DNA of 64,000 bases from Boletus sp. NGJ (lineage: Eukaryota; Basidiomycota; Agaricomycetes; Boletales; Boletaceae), in assembly GCA_019096195.1 (NCBI GenBank), contig JAGTXK010000076.1, positions 186,001 to 250,000 of the forward strand. Direction: 5' to 3'. The position numbers and the translations under genes were made by a program. Shown here in pieces: positions 46,403 to 57,800 of the stretch; within the stretch, counting starts at the first letter, position 1; the number at the start of each line of letters is the position of its first letter. The notes beneath the pieces were generated by a model. It was not told the origin of the DNA, ran no database searches, and was given only the letters and a program-made list of their open reading frames with translations.

Positions 46403-48420
46403 CAGTGGCTTAAATAGGTGTCCCAATGTTAGGCCATTTTGGAAAGACTTAACATTAGCAAAAGAACTGAAATATGTTAACTCTAATCCTTGCCCTAAAG
46501 ATGAGCTTTTAGTCATGTGATTTGGTTGCCATGGCACTGAAATATAACCATATTAAAATGTCATGTCATTGGAATACTTATTTATTGTATATACACTCTA
46601 TATTTTCTCAAGGATACAATGCCAGTGCTCACCATGTTCACACGCAGTTCACACGCAGTCATGCTCACTGCTGCTTTTGTGGGCAATTACACATCTAGTG
46701 CTTTCAATAAGTGTAAGGCCATCAAGTTATTTGATCTCTGTGCAACATCGCTTCTCTTTGAATGTTATAACATGAAAGTCTCCAACTCAGTTTTTGATCA
46801 GTCACTGAGGATGGAAAATGTCTATGTTATTGACCTGTTTCACCTACCTTTGGCTCAGCAAAATAGACAGTACATTGGTTATCTGGTCTCTGAACTAATA
46901 TAGTCTTATCTAACTCATTTTGCAGTGGTGTGTATCACTTGATTGTGTACCCATTAATGTGTATGTGATCACATTGAAGCATACTAGAACAGGCAAAGGA
47001 TCATGTTAAAATATTCAAACCAAATGTACATTTACTATCATAGTATATTTCTTTCTACAACATTTCTTATGCTGCTTTCAAAACAGATCCTTCCTTATAT
47101 CATTCAATGGATGTCTTATGGACTGTGTTCCATCCTTGGTTCCCTTTATGAGCATTTCAAAACAAATCTCCAAGAGGGTATCAAGATAGAATTCTACTGG
47201 GTTGAGCTGATACAGTAGGTGCTCTTGAGTGTATGCTCAACTTTTGTCACACAGGAAATGCCAAGGTTTTAACTAGGGGTGTTATGGACCCAACTTGGCT
47301 GTCACTTTCCTGTGGAAATATAACCATATTAAAATGTCATGTCATTGAAATACTTATTTATATTATCAATCATCATTTGGTAAATAACATAATGTTCTAA
47401 TGGATGCTGTGCTTCAACTCTGTCTTGTTATGTAGCTTACATAGCCCTGAGCACTATAAAGGGCAGGGATAACATCCAACTAACTCTATTTCACCATGAA
47501 GCCCATTTCTGCCTCTGCTAGAGCCAATTCTGTTTTTCTCTGAATCTGGCCTTTCTGCTAGAAAAATATTTTTCTAAACTGGTCTGGGAAAGTCCATTAT
47601 GGCCAGTGTTATCAAAGAAATTCATTCAGGCAAGGAAAACATTAAATTAGGTCCTTCTTCCTAGCTTTCTTCTACTAATAAAAAAAGAATTATCATTATC
47701 TCTGGTATTATTTCTAGTAAAATTGAAAATGCTGTTCAGGCAATCCAGCTCATTAATTCTACCCTCTTCTCAACTATCTCTTTCCAAACTGTTCGCCATA
47801 TGCTGAAGTCTGCATCTCTAAAAGCTACATATATCTCCATTTTGGAGAATAATCTGCTTCCTACTATGGAAAATTCTGGAATCCCTGAGAAGAGCATTAT
47901 TTTTCAACAAGATAATGATTCTGAGCACACTTCTAAAAGAGCCTAGGAGTGGCTGGAATCTCAAGGAATCAAGGTTCTTGATTGGCCAGCACAATCTCCA
48001 GATCTTAATTCCATTGAACTTCTCTGACAAATCCTCAAAAAGAAGCTCAATAGCTATGCAATACCATCAAGAGGGGTTTAGGAGCTTTGGAAAAGGATTG
48101 ATGTAGAATGGAGAAAGATAGAGGTTGAGGAATGTCAAAGATTGATAGAAAGCATATCTAGAAGACTAGAGGCAGTGATAAAGGCAAAGGAAGGGCATAC
48201 AAAATACTAAAATTATAGAATAGAAATGTTGCTCAAATAAGTGTTCTAATGACATGTCATTTTGAAATGGTTACAGTATATTTCACTTCCATGGCAATCA
48301 ACTCATATGACTAAGAGCTCATCTTCAGGGCAAGGGTTAGAGTTAACATATTTCAGTTCTTTTGCTAATGTTAAGTCTTTCCAAAATGGTCTAATATTGG
48401 GACACTTATTCGAGCCACTG
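46403..48420 (+). mobile_element. Tc1-like transposon relic with internal insertion and deletion
   Basis: Outer tips read CAGTGGCTTAAATAGGTGTC at 46403 and, inverted, end CGAGCCACTG at 48420, with TA on both sides (46401-46402 and 48421-48422). The long terminal repeats (about 46403-46585 and 48230-48420) match those of the element at 51765-53350. Transposase remains run on the plus strand from an ATG at about 47496 (MKPISASA) to about 48210. Most of the middle is lost, including the part between the helix-turn-helix region and the segment near the second catalytic Asp, and several stops are present. A block of about 0.73 kb (46586-47312) is inserted just inside the left terminal repeat. This copy is non-autonomous and old. 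Confidence 0.78.
46586..47312. repeat. Insert of unknown origin inside the Tc1 relic
   Basis: The insert is flanked by direct repeats of about 48 bp (46535-46585 and 47313-47363, both containing AAATATAACCATATTAAAAT and CATGTCATTG). It carries a 94-codon plus-strand frame (46619-46903) without recognised domain and a small tandem GTTCACACGCAGTTCACACG motif near 46637. The long flanking duplication suggests recombination or replication slippage rather than a typical transposon target duplication. Confidence 0.5.
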
Positions 48421-49346
48421 TAATTCACCATTAATAAATCACATCCATGCTATGGGAGATATAGTGCCTTGGTCATATGATTTCCCCATGGTTGGAAGGG
48501 TTATAGACACCATTGAGTATAGTTATGAAATGGTCAGTCATGTTATTAATATCATGCTTTATAGAGTATATTCACCAGTTGATAAAGCAGCTTCCTTTGA
48601 ATGCTACCCTTATCAACTAGTTGGCCAGAGAGAACATGCAGCATGTAGAGTTTGAATATTTCATGAAATACCAATATACAGCATCATGTCAATTGTAGTG
48701 ATACAGGCTGCCAAACCAACTATGAGATGTTAAAATTGCCAAGTAACCAGAGGGACATGTTGCAAGGTATGCCTCAACATGAGTTAAGGCATGAACTAGG
48801 TGTTCTACATATTTGTTAAGGGTCTACCATGAACATGTTGCTTAATAAAGAATCTTCAATGAATCTATGGCTCAATGCTTACCTCATGGTTGAATGGCCT
48901 AGTGAAATCAAAGATCTTGCTTATGATGCTGTGACCAGGTCTGCTGATTTCTTGCTTCATAAAGTGAATTTATTGATCAATGAGTGTGCTCTCTTTTAGA
49001 TCAAAACTCAACATGTTAACCTTAGTTCCAAGACTATTCACTAGAACAAGTGAGTTTTTGACATGTAGCAAACTTAACACTTACTCACAGTAATGTGGAA
49101 TCATTGTACCCTTGACTAGCTGGAATTCATCTAAGCCCTTGAATGTGGAAATCTTGCCATAAGAGAACTTGGATGTGAATTTAGCTGGTTTATTTAGGAA
49201 AGTCCACTTAGATTGCTCTAGCTCTAGATCACTGAGAGCTGCAATACTGAGGATCTATGAACAGAGATCAGTGTATTATTGGTGTGATCTGAGGCCTACA
49301 AATTTGGTTTGAGGTTGGTAAAGTGCACCCCAAAGAATTCCAATAA
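48421..49346. other. AT-rich filler without recognised features
   Basis: CpG-free, no open frame beyond 70 codons. A short plus-strand stretch (WLNAYLMVEWPSEIKDL near 48866) looks coding-like but was not recognised. It is probably remains of older mobile elements. Confidence 0.35.
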
Positions 49347-49850
49347 GTGCCATGTCTTCAAGGTTCAAGGTTTAACTTTCAATCAGATCATCAAATGGGC
49401 TGGAATGATGAGGATATAGAGAGCACACCCAAACATTTTATATGTGGTACAATCCAAAGATACAAGTCATTGTTTTGCTCACCTTCCACATGTATATATT
49501 GTATGTGTGATACTAGTGATGTGACATGTGCTGAAGTAGTACCATTAAAATCAGAAGTGTTTGAGTGGATGCTGCCAGTGGGAGAAACTGACTTGGAAGC
49601 AAAGTTCAACCAGTTGCTTGTTCATCCTAGCAAGATGTGTGGCATACTTGCTGCACAGTGGATCAGTAAACTGGCTACCCAGATAATGCTAAACATGTTC
49701 CACTATGCCAGTGTTTCCAGCAAGAACATGACCTTGGATGTGCAACATTTGAATGAGAGTATCAACTTTATTACAAACATCAAAACCATTAAAAGCAAGG
49801 TTTGCTATTTCCAGGATTGCCAATGTGAAGACATATTTAGTAGGTAGTAC
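49347..49850 (+). pseudogene. Fragment of the RNA polymerase II largest-subunit gene
   Basis: Near 49580-49800 the frame reads DLEAKFNQLLVHPSKMCGIL, AAQWISKLATQIMLNMFHYA, SVSSKNMTLDVQHLNE and INFITNIKTIKSK. This matches the highly conserved Rpb1 trigger-loop region (consensus HPGEMVGxLAAQSx[26 protein letters not shown], PRLxEIINVA). Replacements at near-invariant positions (GEPATQ to [14 protein letters not shown] to LNMFHYAS, LGVPRL to LDVQHL) show it is not a working subunit. Only part of one domain is present and no neighbouring exons were found. Many of the changes look like C-to-T or G-to-A steps, in line with the surrounding CpG loss. It is a captured or retrocopied host gene fragment. 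Confidence 0.68.
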
Positions 49851-51764
49851 TTGGGGATCTCATCAGAGATTGAGCTGATTAGATGTGTCATGCAATGTGG
49901 GTGTGTATTGAGGCTCCCACATTAAATGATGCAGATATTTAAAATCCTAGACTGGATTTAACAAGGCAGATTGTTATCTTTTAGGACACCATATTTAGTT
50001 AGTCCAGGGTCTATGTATTATAGACCATATTATTATTATTATTATTCTAATTTTATACAATGACTTTCATATTTAGCCCCTATAATTGGCCTCAAACCTC
50101 CTAAATGCTCAAGCCCATCAATAGATCTAAATACACAGACCTTATGGTATTCTCATGCTATTCCCCTTGACTCATCCTAGATCTAGATCACCTCATGCTC
50201 ACCTCATGCCCAGCTTCCCTTCTATTCCATGGTTGCACTAATACACATATTATCCTTATATTAAACCTCACTAATTGTGCATGTAGCATAGTATATCATT
50301 AGATCTAGTGTACACAAGTGTAAACCCTAGATAGTATATAAAGGCTCAAGAGCCATCAGAGGACCTCAGTCTTGTCCTCTTGGTCTTTTCCATACTCTAC
50401 TAGGCAAGCCACAGAGCTATAAGATTATTTCTACTTGCCTATTGACAATGCTAAACCCCAGATAGGATTTGGTCATTTCATTAGGGCAAGACTTCTAACT
50501 GGCCCTTGGACTAGCTATTCAATCACCTGCTCTTATCACCTCTTGTCTTGAGTTATTAGTAGGATTTCACAACCCTTGCCATCCATAGTTTCCCACTAAT
50601 CATTGTAATTATTAGTGTTATTCTCCTCCATTTTGACAAAGTCAAGGAGACACCATCAGAGCACATAGGGAGTGCATACAGCCATACCTCTAGTCATAGT
50701 AGCACTCAGTATCCTAGCAGACCCCTGAGCCCATCTTGTCAAGCCACTAGTAGGCTCTTATCCTACTGTATCTGAAGCCTGGTGCCTCAGTACATGCCAT
50801 ACTCAAGTACCTACAGGCCAGCAACATCTGTGAGAGAACCAACCCTGCTAGTTGAAGGAGTTACATAGTTGGGATTAGATTGTTAGTCACCATAGAGCAT
50901 CCTCTGATGCCACCCTCCATGCCCCCACTATCTCATCAGAGGCAACAATGTTACTTGATCCTCTCTATTTCCATTTCCAATTGAGCTTTTCTGCCATCAG
51001 AGATCTCAGATATTATTAGAGAAAGGATACAAATGGGTTTACAGAAACAAGCCTCTTGAAAACAGATCAACCAGATCAGGAGAAGAGTACATGTGGCTCA
51101 TGTCCATATTGAGGCATGTCTATGACTTGAGTTGTCATTTTCAGAGTGATCAACCCCTAATTGTATCCTGACTACTCTTCTGCAATGGTGGTCATGACTT
51201 TCTCTTCATCCTATCCCTGTACATGGTGTTCCATCTACTCTTAGACCTTGAGCTATACTCAGGACACATGCACATTACCATATAGATTTCAATAGGCACT
51301 AGCATTATCATATCTACAATCTACAGAGTATCTAGATTCCATCCTCATCCTATCCCTATTCTGAATAGACCAGCTGCTGCTCCTTCATACCTCAAGTCTG
51401 ACAAAGAGAACTCAGATATCATCACTTAGTAAGTGTGGATTATTTAGAGCAACATCAAGGGGTGAAGAGGAGATGGGCAGCAAAAGAGTTGCACTGACCT
51501 GCACAAAATAGGAATCATGCAGAATTATGATTTTATATTTCAAAATTCTCAATACCATATGTAAAATGCTACACTAAGGCCTATTTCTCTATCAAGTTTT
51601 ATACAAATCCAACCATCTACTGAGAAAATATGAATAAATCTTCCACCACCACTATTATTACTAGCTAATGCTAGCTACAACTATTACATATTCTTTAATT
51701 CTGTGACTGGTATCTTTATTCTCATATCCATATAGCATAATCACATGACCCTTGCCTTGCTTAA
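49851..51764. other. AT-rich, CpG-free DNA with LTR-like traces
   Basis: This stretch contains an (ATT)n run at about 50030-50047 and, near 50330-50350, a TATATAAAGG box. It is followed some 300 bp later by sequence that could be the end of a long terminal repeat. No matching second terminal repeat was found and no long open frame exists. I suspect an old solo LTR or retroelement remnant but cannot define its ends or family. Confidence 0.3.
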
Positions 51765-53350
51765 GATGTCCCAATGTTTGGCTATTTTGCAAAGACTTGA
51801 CATTTGCAAAAGAACCAAAAGGTATTAGCCCTAACCCTTGCTTGGCCATTGATTGCCCTAATCCTTGCCCTGAAGATGAGCCCTTAGTCATATAATTTGG
51901 TTGTCATGGCACTGTGTCATAGCCATATTAAAAGTGACATGTCATTGGGACACTTTTTTGAGCAACATTTCTATTCTTCAATTTAGTACTTTGTATGCCC
52001 TCCCTTTGCTTTTATCACTGCCTCTAGTCTTCTAGGCATACTCTCTATCAATCCTTGACACTCCTCAACCTCTATCTTCCCCCACTCCACTTCAATTCTC
52101 TCCCAAAGCTCCCATACTCCTTTTGGTGGTGTTGTATAGCTATTGAGTTTTTTTTTGAGGATTTGCCAGAGATGTTCAATGGGATTAAGGTCTGGAGATT
52201 GTGCTGGCCAGTCAAGAAGCTTGATCCCTTGAGATTCCAGCCACTCCTTGGCTCTTTTAGAGGTGTGCTTGGGGTCATTATCTTGTTGAAAGATAATGCT
52301 CTCCTTAGGAATTCCAGAATTTTCCATGGAAGGAAGCAGATTATCCTCCAAAATGGAGACATACTGCTCAGCATTCATCCTCCCTTCAACCTCTGCAACA
52401 ATCCCCACTCCACTCCCACTCATGCATCCCCAAACCATCAAGGAACCTCCTCCAAACTTTACTGTTCCCTGAACTTCCTTGTCTTGCAAAGACTTTCCTG
52501 CCAATTTCCATACATACTTCCTTCCATCTGACCCAATCCTGTTGATCTTCGTTTCATCTGACCATATAACCCTAGTCCAGTCCTCCACAGTCCAATGTTG
52601 GTGCTTGAGAGCAAAGGCTAGCCTATGTTGCCTATGCTTCACAGACAAGAGTGGCTTCTTTTTCTTGACTACAGCCTTGAGAGATGCAGACTTGAGAACA
52701 TTCCTAACAGTTTGAGCAGAGACAGGAGAAGAGAGAGCAGAATTGATGAGATGGGTAGCCTGGACAGCATTTTCAACTTTGCCAGAGGTAATACTAGAGA
52801 CAATTCTCCTTTTATCAGTAGGAGAGAGTTTAGAAGGACATCCTAATTTGATGTTTTCCTTGCCTGGGTGGATCTCCTTGATAACCCTGGCCACAGTAGA
52901 CTTCCCCAGACCAGTTTGGAATGATATTTGCCTAGTAGAAAGGCCAGATTCAGAGAGAAAAAGAATATTGGCTCCAGCAGAGGAGGGAGTGGATTTCATA
53001 ATGAAGTAGGGTTGGCTGAATGGTATCTCTGCTCTTTATACCATTTGGAGTTATGTAAGTGACATAATCAGACTGGGTTGAAGCACAGCATCCATCAGAA
53101 CCTTATGTTATTTACTAAATGATAGTTGATAATATCAGGGTCAAATAAGTGTCCCAATGACATATCCTTTTAATATGGCTATAACTCAGTACCATGACAA
53201 CCAACTCACATGACTAAGGGCTCATCGTCAGGGCAAGGATTAGGGCTATCAATGGCCCAGCAAGGGTTAGGGCTAATGCCTTTTGGTTCTTTTGCAAATG
53301 TCAAGTCTTTGCAAAATAGTCAAACATTGGGACACTTTTTTGAGCCACTG
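51765..53350 (-). mobile_element. Tc1-like DNA transposon with intact transposase
   Basis: The element has long terminal inverted repeats: right copy about 53137-53350, left copy about 51765-51968. The right tip ends TTTTTTGAGCCACTG followed by TA at 53351. The outermost 15-20 bases of the left tip are diverged or lost, so mobility of this copy is doubtful despite the good transposase. Each terminal repeat is itself bounded by inverted copies of the tip: GCTCAAAAAAGTGTCCCAAT at the outer end, and the same sequence in opposite orientation at the inner end (51946-51966). Confidence 0.85.
51983..52999 (-). CDS. Tc1/mariner-family DD34E transposase
   Basis: Uninterrupted 338-residue frame, the usual Tc1 length. 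The N-terminal paired-type helix-turn-helix spans residues 15-120 (LSTRQISFQTGLGKSTVARV and GCPSKLSPTDKRRIVSSI). The catalytic domain shows RVIWSDETKINRIGSDG (first Asp), GTVKFGGGSLMVWGCMSGSG (Gly-rich block), IIFQQDNDPKHTSKRAKEWL (second Asp) and DWPAQSPDLNPIEHLW (Glu). Thirty-four residues separate the second Asp and the Glu, hence DD34E. A basic KKKK motif near residue 118 may act as nuclear signal. No premature stop or frameshift is seen, which is notable in a CpG-depleted island and implies it is younger than its surroundings or has been maintained. Confidence 0.92.
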   Translation of the reverse strand: MKSTPSSAGANILFLSESGLSTRQISFQTGLGKSTVARVIKEIHPGKENIKLGCPSKLSPTDKRRIVSSITSGKVENAVQATHLINSALSSPVSAQTVRNVLKSASLKAVVKKKKPLLSVKHRQHRLAFALKHQHWTVEDWTRVIWSDETKINRIGSDGRKYVWKLAGKSLQDKEVQGTVKFGGGSLMVWGCMSGSGVGIVAEVEGRMNAEQYVSILEDNLLPSMENSGIPKESIIFQQDNDPKHTSKRAKEWLESQGIKLLDWPAQSPDLNPIEHLWQILKKKLNSYTTPPKGVWELWERIEVEWGKIEVEECQGLIESMPRRLEAVIKAKGGHTKY

Positions 53351-53453
53351 TAATATTACAAATCCATTTTTTTTGTGATGTACTGCCTACAAGGAAAATA
53401 GATCTCATCTGAGTGTCACCATCTACATTATATATTAGTAATAAATATATGGT
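53351..53453. other. Spacer between Tc1 element and inverted repeat
   Basis: About 100 bp of AT-rich DNA with a T8 run at 53370-53377. Nothing recognised. Confidence 0.4.
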
Positions 53454-54163
53454 GTCATGCTTGTGCTAATTTGCAGTGCTAAGCACTACTATGGCACTTT
53501 AGCAATTGCTGCCCCACTCAGCAGTCCAACTTAGGTCTGGAAAATAAATCAAGGCTTCTGGTAGATAGATTAGATAATAAGATCAATCTCTGCCATATTA
53601 GAATGAATCAAAGATTATCTCCTGCTTAGTCATGGACTCTGATGCATGGCAACTTCCCAGACATCTTCCACACTGCATGCTCATTGTTGGCCATAGTAAG
53701 CAACACATATCCACCAAATATTAATATTTTAATATGATTTTTGTTGTACTTAATAATAATAATTGCTATTATCTCTGTATGCTGAATAAATAGCTACTTA
53801 TCTACCAAAATATTACCATACAGACAGTAGTTGAAAATGAACCACCAGGTATTGCTATATGCCATGTTAGCAGGCACCACTTCCCATAATGGAGTTTGTA
53901 AATAACCTTTCATGTTAACAGGCACTACTCCCACATTGGAGTTTGTAAACTCCCCTTCAACTACACCCTTTCTCATCATTGATGGTGGCAACACTGCCAT
54001 TTCCACTCTCCTCTCTGTTGGCCGTCTAGTCTGTTGATGGCCCAACATCTTATCATTGTTCATGCTCTTTTGATTATTCCAGTCCTGTCAATGCTATAAA
54101 ATTAGCCTCCACTCTTGCCTGTTGATAGGAATTCTCACCAGGTTTGATGTTCTGTGCATGTAA
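53454..54163 (+). repeat. 0.7-kb inverted repeat, left copy
   Basis: Matches 63243-63953 in reverse complement over about 710 bp. Shared segments include GTCATGCTTGTGCTAATTTG, the AATAGCTACTTATCTACCAA stretch and TTCTCACCAGGTTTGATG. Inside, a unit of about 47 bp containing CATGTTA(G/A)CAGGCAC recurs twice (53860-53950). Just beyond, a unit of about 120 bp (54095-54165 versus 54216-54295) is tandemly repeated. It may be a terminal repeat of a retroelement (long terminal repeat or the inverted terminal repeat of a DIRS-like element). Confidence 0.8.
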
Positions 54164-54835
54164 TGTACTCCTACTAACATCTACCTCATTGCTCATGTTC
54201 CTTTAACTATTCTTGTCTTGTCTATGCTTGAAATTGACCTCTGCTCTCACTTATTAATAGGTATCCTCACCAGATTTGATGGTCTGTGTGCATAACTGAC
54301 TTTAATGTATTATTCATATATAAGCTACAGTATTAGCAGTCAAGGTGTTTGCTCTTTTCCCTTTTTTCTTCTTCTTTGTCTTACATCCATTATATCAGGC
54401 AGCTCATCATGAAACAAGCTAAAGTGATGTCAAGCTCACAATTGGTGAAGATGACCATTGTTCATGAGGGTGTCAACATTCAGACAAATACAGCAAACTT
54501 CATCCAGATCTGCACAAATTGATTGACAAAGAAGAGGAAAGCATAGAATGCCTTATATCAGTACTTCATTTTATGAGTGTTGTTTTATTCTAAACATTTT
54601 TATAGTAACTGCCCAACATATGCAGGAGCATGTTGTTGAAGCAGGCATGGAGATCAGCACACTAGAGAACAATATGTACAACTACATTTATCATGACAAT
54701 GACCTGTCTACATGGCAGGATGTCATGTTATTTTCTAATGAGGATAATGAGAATGATAACAAACTAGCCAATGGGCATTCTAGGTTAGCTGAGCCATGAA
54801 GCATTTCTAGAATATAGTCTGTGCATGAGTCAGTG
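54164..54835. other. Leader-like AT-rich sequence before the DIRS-like element
   Basis: Contains a TATATAAG box near 54317 followed by a pyrimidine-rich tract (54350-54385), which resembles a retroelement promoter and leader. An 83-codon frame (54548-54799) has no recognised domain. Confidence 0.35.
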
Positions 54836-57800
54836 AGGTGGCACAGCTCTCTTTTTTTCTCCCCATCTCACGACTTTGTAGTGTTGTTATAGTAGCCATA
54901 TCTCTGCACTACACTTTCTTGCTCACACTCTCTCCATGGATCTGCTCACCAACTGTGACAACAACAACAACAACGAGCCAGACCTCGAAGGTCCCCTTTT
55001 TGAAAGAGAGCACCAAGAACTTGTCAACACAGGTCTCACTGCAGTCCTTGCCATTGCCTCACTAAAAGCCATACACTGTGCCATCAAAGAGAAAGAATGT
55101 GTGGAAAGAGACCATGCCAGATAGGAAGAACTCATAGCACACACCAATGAGCGAGAACAAGCAGAGCAAACTCATCAATAAGAGGAAGAAAATGAAGCCC
55201 AAGTCTTATGGGAGGAATGAAAGAAAAACAAGTCCAAGTTTGTACCCATTCCAGACTGTCCGGTTCCATCAGAATCTGTTGTTGTACCAGCGCAAATAGC
55301 TCTTCACAAGCTAAAAAGCCACCAATTTGTCAAACTATGATACTAGACCAATGAAGGATTGGATGTGGCCAACCGCATCAAAGCTAACATCTCAGACAAT
55401 GCATCTCTCTCCCTCATCATCTCAGATGAGGGCAACCCCACCTTTGTCCCTTCCACTTCCACTCACAGCAAGCTACCTGTGGTTTCTGACAAGGACCTCA
55501 CATTCAAACAATTTGGACAAGCAGCCATATGCATGCTCGAAGCAATGCACTACTGCAACTGGGACTCTTTTTATATTGAAATGTTCATATTCTTCTGGGG
55601 AAACATTGAGAAGCATCCTTGCCGATACTCATGCATCACCCATCAACAAAAAGTGCTCCTTGTATATCAAGGACAGCAGCATCTCAACTGGCACAAAATG
55701 ATTGGCTCCCCTAATACTTTCAGCTTAGTGATAATCAATGAGACAACACTGCTCACAACCCTTAACAACCTCAAAGACTCCGCTAATGAACAACAAGCCA
55801 AATTCATCCAAGAGGTAAGCCTAATCACTCCTGTTGTACCACTCTCATATCACTCTCTGCGTCTACTGATTCACACCATACGCTGACCTTGTCACTGCAC
55901 TGCACATGCCATTTGCACTCCATATCACTGCTCTGCACACACCGACTGCACTCTGCATCACTGCGCTGCATACGCCCTTTCTCATACACAATGTCACTGA
56001 ACCCATATGTTACAACAGATTACCAAAAGGTACTCCAAACTATCAGAGCAGCTGAATGCCCTTGCTGCGTCCTCACAGACAGTGCAAAGCTTGGGTCACA
56101 GCAGAACCAACAGCACATCCAAATGTCCCATTTTCCCCTCAGGTCCTTCTTAGGACCACACATCCAAAAGACAACAGTCCTTTTGTGCTGCAATGAAAGA
56201 ATTTGTTGCATTCATCCTCTCCATCTGTGCTATATGCCTCGGTAGACACAGGCATAATGTCAATGCCTGCACAGTAGCTCAGACCTGGGATAACAAACAT
56301 GACACCCATACCTACCACAAAGGCCCAGGCTTTTTCATCAAAAATGACAATTGCCAATTATGTGGGGCATGGCAATGCCCTGATGGTTGTACCCAACAAC
56401 ACCATCCCCTACACAACTGCTCAGGATGTGACTCCACCTTGCACAGCACTCATAGATGCCATCATGCTTAGGACCCACTCCCCAACAACCCCATACAAGG
56501 CTGACACCTGGGAAGCCACGCTCTGCTCAGCCAATCTCCTCTCTCATTTTGCACACATTCCCATAGGCTTTCATAAATGTTTCATTGTCAAATTTCCACT
56601 TGTTTCACATGTACAAACCTGGGCACCCTGGTAAATACAGACTAGTACAAAACTTCTCATACCCCATCTCACCCTTCCCCTTTTTTCCCAACCCATCCAT
56701 TAATTCATTCATTGATCCAAATGACTTCCCTGCCTCATAAGGAAAATTCTCCATAGTCTACCTTCTAATTTCCCACCTTCCCCCAGACTTCAAAGTAGCA
56801 ACATAGGATGTGGCAGAGGCTTATTGCACCATACCTGTCCATCCATCCCAATGGCCTGTAGTAGTAGTACAAGCTGGAGATGACCAATTTTACATTGATT
56901 CATGCTTGGCATTTGGGGCCACCCCATCAGCAGGAATGTGTGGTGCCATTGCAGATGCGGGCACTGAAATCATGAGATCAGTCAATATTGGTCCACTAGA
57001 CAAGTGGGTAGATGACCACATATTTGTATGCATATGAAGACAACACCTGCTTCATTACAATGTAGACTGCAACCAATGGCACAATGACATCAAACCAAAT
57101 GGGGGCATGAAACATGCTGGCAGCCATATATAGTTTCCTGGATCAGACATTTGAGGATGTCTTCAGGAGGAATTCAATAAAGACAGCTCATTCCCCATAA
57201 GAGACTTGTCCACACAATCACCAAGATCTGCACACAACACTCTTTTTACATACAACATACAGGACATTGACACCATTTCACTCTCCCTCAGGAAACAAGC
57301 AAAGACCAACCTTTCAACACATCCACAATCTACATAGGCTTCAAATGGGACATTAAGGGCTGAATGGTCTTACTTGCACCTGGCAAAGTTGAAAAATATC
57401 CACAAGCCATCTGCGAATGGAAAGCACAAAGCACACATGTGCTCAAAGTTGTCCAACTCCTTTATGGCAAACTCCTACATGCAGCATCCTTGATCCCTTG
57501 CGGACATGCCTACCTAATGGGCCTTGAGTGCATGCTCAGTCTCTGCTCCAACCGACCATTCATGCCACATTGCCCAGTTAAGTCCATTAGTAATGATCTT
57601 GACTAGTGGACATTGAGGCTCAAGGAAGGTGATGTCCAGTGCCTCATAAAACCACCTGCCCCCTTCAGTGACATCTTCACATTCTCAGATGCAAGCTCTA
57701 GTGTTGGCATCAGCATCACAATCAACCCCTTCTGGCAAGCCTGGAAACTCCTTCCAGGCTGGCAAACAGCCAGAGGATCCACCCATGACATCGGATGGGC

